The notes under the pieces are model-generated. The model was not told the DNA's origin. It was given only the letters and a program-made list of their open reading frames with translations, and searched no databases. DNA of 7,343 bases from Chloroflexota bacterium (GTDB lineage Bacteria > Chloroflexota > UBA11872 > VXOZ01). The stretch lies in assembly GCA_009839775.1 (NCBI GenBank), contig VXOZ01000122.1, positions 1 through 7,343 on the forward strand, read 5' to 3'. The translations under genes and the position numbers were made by a program. Below are positions 6,082 through 7,343 of this stretch, one piece after another (position 1 is the stretch's first letter; each line of letters starts with the position of its first letter).

Positions 6082-6110
6082 TTGGCTTGTCTGAGTCTGG
6101 CTAGTAGACT
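6082..6110 (+). promoter_or_regulatory. Candidate sigma-70 promoter for the 302-residue gene
   Basis: TTGGCT (4 of 6 to TTGACA) and TAGACT (4 of 6 to TATAAT) are separated by 17 bases. A start near 6117 would give a leader of about 40 bases with AGAGG at 6143-6147, 10 bases before the ATG. Position and spacing are right but the boxes are mediocre. Confidence 0.35.
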
Positions 6111-6157
6111 TACGAGTATCTAAAAGTGACTAAGCGATAGAGAGAGGTTGATGAAAC

Positions 6158-7066
6158 ATGATTTCCCTTACATATGATGCCGAGAACAGCGTTTACGACT
6201 TTGAAACTTCCGAATTGAAAGGCTCCCTGCGGGCGCAGTCGCCGGATCCGCAGGTGGATATTCGGCATGGAATCAGCGATCTCGTGCACAAGCCGAGTGG
6301 GGTGTCCATCATTCATCCCAAGTACTCGGCGCTCAATCTCTTTCGGCTGTTTGCGACGCATTCGGGTCTGGGCGAACCGCGACTCTTTGAGAGGACGGTG
6401 AGCGCCGACGGCGACACGCTGATCGTCAATTGGGGTCCCGCCGACGAGCACTTCGCGAGCATCGAGGCGGTATACCAGGTAAAGGAACCCAATCTTATCG
6501 ACCTTACGATCACCGTGACCGCCGAGGCGACGTACGAAAGCTACGAGATCTTCCTCTCCAACTACTTCGATCCGCCGCTGCTGGCGCACGTCTACCTGGC
6601 GACGGAACGCTATACGAAAGAGCCCGATGAAGTAGAACTCGTCGCGCCCGTAGAGAATCCGGTCTTCAAGGGCGTGGGACTTGTGTATACGCGGGACGCC
6701 CACGCGGCGCGGCGCTGCGTGGACGGCCGCTGGGAGCGCAAGGAGCTGGGGCATCCCACGGCGCAATTCCGGCCCCAGCGCGAATACGCCGTACCCGTGG
6801 CGTTTCAGGCCGACTTGGAGCGGCGCGTGGCGGCGGTGCTGATGTCGCGGCCCGAGGACTGCTTTGCCGTCACCAGTGGCTACAACACCGACGATCCCGA
6901 AGACGCCTGGAAGGTGCAGAACCCGCTCTATTTGTCACTGTTCGGTAGCGACTTCGTGCCGGGCACGGAGCGCACGGCCCACGTGCGGCTGGCGATTACG
7001 GCGCTGGATGACGACATTTCGCAGCCGCTGGCGCTGTACCGGCAGTTCTTGGCGGACGTGGGGTGA
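6158..7066 (+). CDS. Uncharacterised beta-rich protein, possibly carbohydrate-linked
   Basis: I do not recognise a named family for this 302-residue protein. It has no signal peptide or membrane segment, so it should be cytoplasmic. Alternating short hydrophobic and polar runs (TLIVNW, AVYQVKEPNLIDLTITVTAEATYESYEIFLSNYF, AHVRLAIT) suggest beta-sandwich strands. The Y-x-V...P-N-x-I-D-L-T pattern at about 106-118 recalls galactose-mutarotase-like or other carbohydrate-binding beta-sandwich folds, but no catalytic pair can be assigned. The C-terminus (QPLALYRQFLADV) is helical. ATG 6158 is supported by AGAGG 10 bases upstream. A Gfo/Idh/MocA-type oxidoreductase follows on the same strand, which fits sugar metabolism. 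One row counted by eye is about 70% GC, unlike the DUF262 gene to its left. Confidence 0.75.
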   Translation: MISLTYDAENSVYDFETSELKGSLRAQSPDPQVDIRHGISDLVHKPSGVSIIHPKYSALNLFRLFATHSGLGEPRLFERTVSADGDTLIVNWGPADEHFASIEAVYQVKEPNLIDLTITVTAEATYESYEIFLSNYFDPPLLAHVYLATERYTKEPDEVELVAPVENPVFKGVGLVYTRDAHAARRCVDGRWERKELGHPTAQFRPQREYAVPVAFQADLERRVAAVLMSRPEDCFAVTSGYNTDDPEDAWKVQNPLYLSLFGSDFVPGTERTAHVRLAITALDDDISQPLALYRQFLADVG

Positions 7067-7179
7067 CATAGAGCGTGGAAGGGGGCTTGCTAAGGATTTG
7101 CGCAGCCTAATGTAGATGATCAAGTCGGCAAGCGGCTACTCCATCATCATCGCCGCGTGGTCGGAAGCTGGGAGGAGAA

Positions 7180-7227
7180 GATGGATTCTGCGCCCCGTAC
7201 CGGGGCGAGTTTTCACGGGAATGACGG
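7180..7227. repeat. Candidate dispersed palindromic repeat (GGATTC...GGGAATGACGG type)
   Basis: The stretch begins TGGATTCTGC, holds a GC-rich palindrome, and ends CACGGGAATGACGG, with outer ATTC and GAAT inverted. From memory this resembles the intergenic GGATTCC...GGAATGACG repeats scattered in many bacterial genomes. Only one copy is in the window, so repetition cannot be shown here. Confidence 0.4.
7191..7213 (+). terminator. Possible Rho-independent terminator
   Basis: A 7-base perfect stem CGCCCCG/CGGGGCG (7191-7197 and 7201-7207) closes a TAC loop and is followed by AGTTTT. The T-run is short, so termination would be weak. It lies 125 bases after the 302-residue gene and 53 bases before the next ATG. 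It also lies inside the repeat-like element, which may be its only reason for being there. Confidence 0.45.
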
Positions 7228-7265
7228 AAATTGAGGTTTTCGCTTAGAAACAAGGATTGCAGGTC

Positions 7266-7343
7266 ATGAAAAAACTACGCATAGCCGTCATTGGCGCGGG
7301 ATCGGGGCCGGGTGCGCGGGCGCGGGGGTGGAGTGAGACGGTG
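7266..7343 (+). CDS. Gfo/Idh/MocA-like NAD(P)-dependent oxidoreductase, 5' end only
   Basis: Only the first 26 codons are in the window, and the frame runs off the right edge. The N-terminus KKLRIAVIGAGSGPGARARG is a beta-strand followed by a glycine-rich loop (G10-G16), which is the start of a Rossmann NAD(P)-binding domain. The G-P-G-A-R-A-R-G form resembles Gfo/Idh/MocA sugar or inositol dehydrogenases more than short-chain dehydrogenases. AAGGA (7252-7256) lies 9 bases before the ATG and supports the start. Sharing a strand with the beta-rich protein suggests a sugar-related unit. The family call rests on one motif. Confidence 0.65.
   Translation, partial: MKKLRIAVIGAGSGPGARARGWSETV

Larger units (their letters stand above)
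5831..6157. other. 327-base divergent intergenic region
   Basis: It separates the DUF262 gene (-) from the 302-residue gene (+), so it should hold promoters for both. Visible signs are weak: a plus-strand TTGGCT-N17-TAGACT at 6082-6110; TATAGA (minus) at 5834-5839, very close to the DUF262 ATG; and inverted repeats at 5900-5918 (GTCAG/CTGAC), 5937-5951 (GACGT/ACGTC, loop GGTTA) and 6007-6018 (GCAC/GTGC, loop GTTT). A minus-strand frame is open from 6119 to a stop at 5952 but has no ATG. No RNA gene is recognised. Confidence 0.5.

Noticed and set aside
6110..6766. Minus-strand frame opposite the 302-residue gene (218 codons)
   Set aside because: Arg-rich composition typical of antisense shadows; no start context and no recognisable domain.
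7181..7234. 17-codon frame preceded by GGAGGAG
   Set aside because: It is created by the palindromic repeat-like element and spans the terminator stem; there is no sign it is a real peptide.

Overview
The window is 7.3 kb of bacterial DNA with densely packed protein genes and no rRNA, tRNA or CRISPR array that I can see. The taxon cannot be fixed from sequence alone. A creatininase-family hydrolase, a sugar-type Gfo/Idh/MocA oxidoreductase and a VapBC45-like toxin-antitoxin pair would fit an uncultured, moderately GC-rich environmental bacterium such as a Chloroflexota or Poribacteria-type lineage. That is a weak inference.

Layout. Bases 104-1191 (+) hold a two-gene toxin-antitoxin operon: a DUF433 antitoxin with an N-terminal helix-turn-helix, then a PIN-like protein that starts inside the antitoxin stop codon. 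Bases 1248-5830 (-) hold five complete genes, all read right to left. In transcription order they are a DUF262 (ParB/GmrS-like) protein, a HEPN-like protein starting 4 bases after it, a HAD-IA phosphatase, a class I SAM methyltransferase and a creatininase-family amidohydrolase. Bases 5831-6157 are a divergent intergenic region. Bases 6158-7343 (+) hold a 302-residue protein of unrecognised family, probably an all-beta fold, and the first 26 codons of a Rossmann-fold oxidoreductase. A hairpin inside a repeat-like element lies between these two.

Two things stand out. The DUF262 + HEPN pair has the look of a compact anti-phage or toxin module: DUF262 is the nucleotide-sensing half of GmrSD-type systems, and HEPN proteins are usually RNases. 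Second, the HAD gene lies between two direct copies (829 bases apart) of the leader and first 20 codons of the methyltransferase gene. The upstream copy is a short cistron with its own Shine-Dalgarno sequence that stops 8 bases before the HAD start, and the HAD start itself has no Shine-Dalgarno sequence.

Base composition is uneven. Rows counted by eye are about 70% GC in the creatininase gene and the 302-residue gene, and about 47-58% in the DUF262 gene. This fits a mosaic in which the defence-like genes were acquired into a metabolic background.
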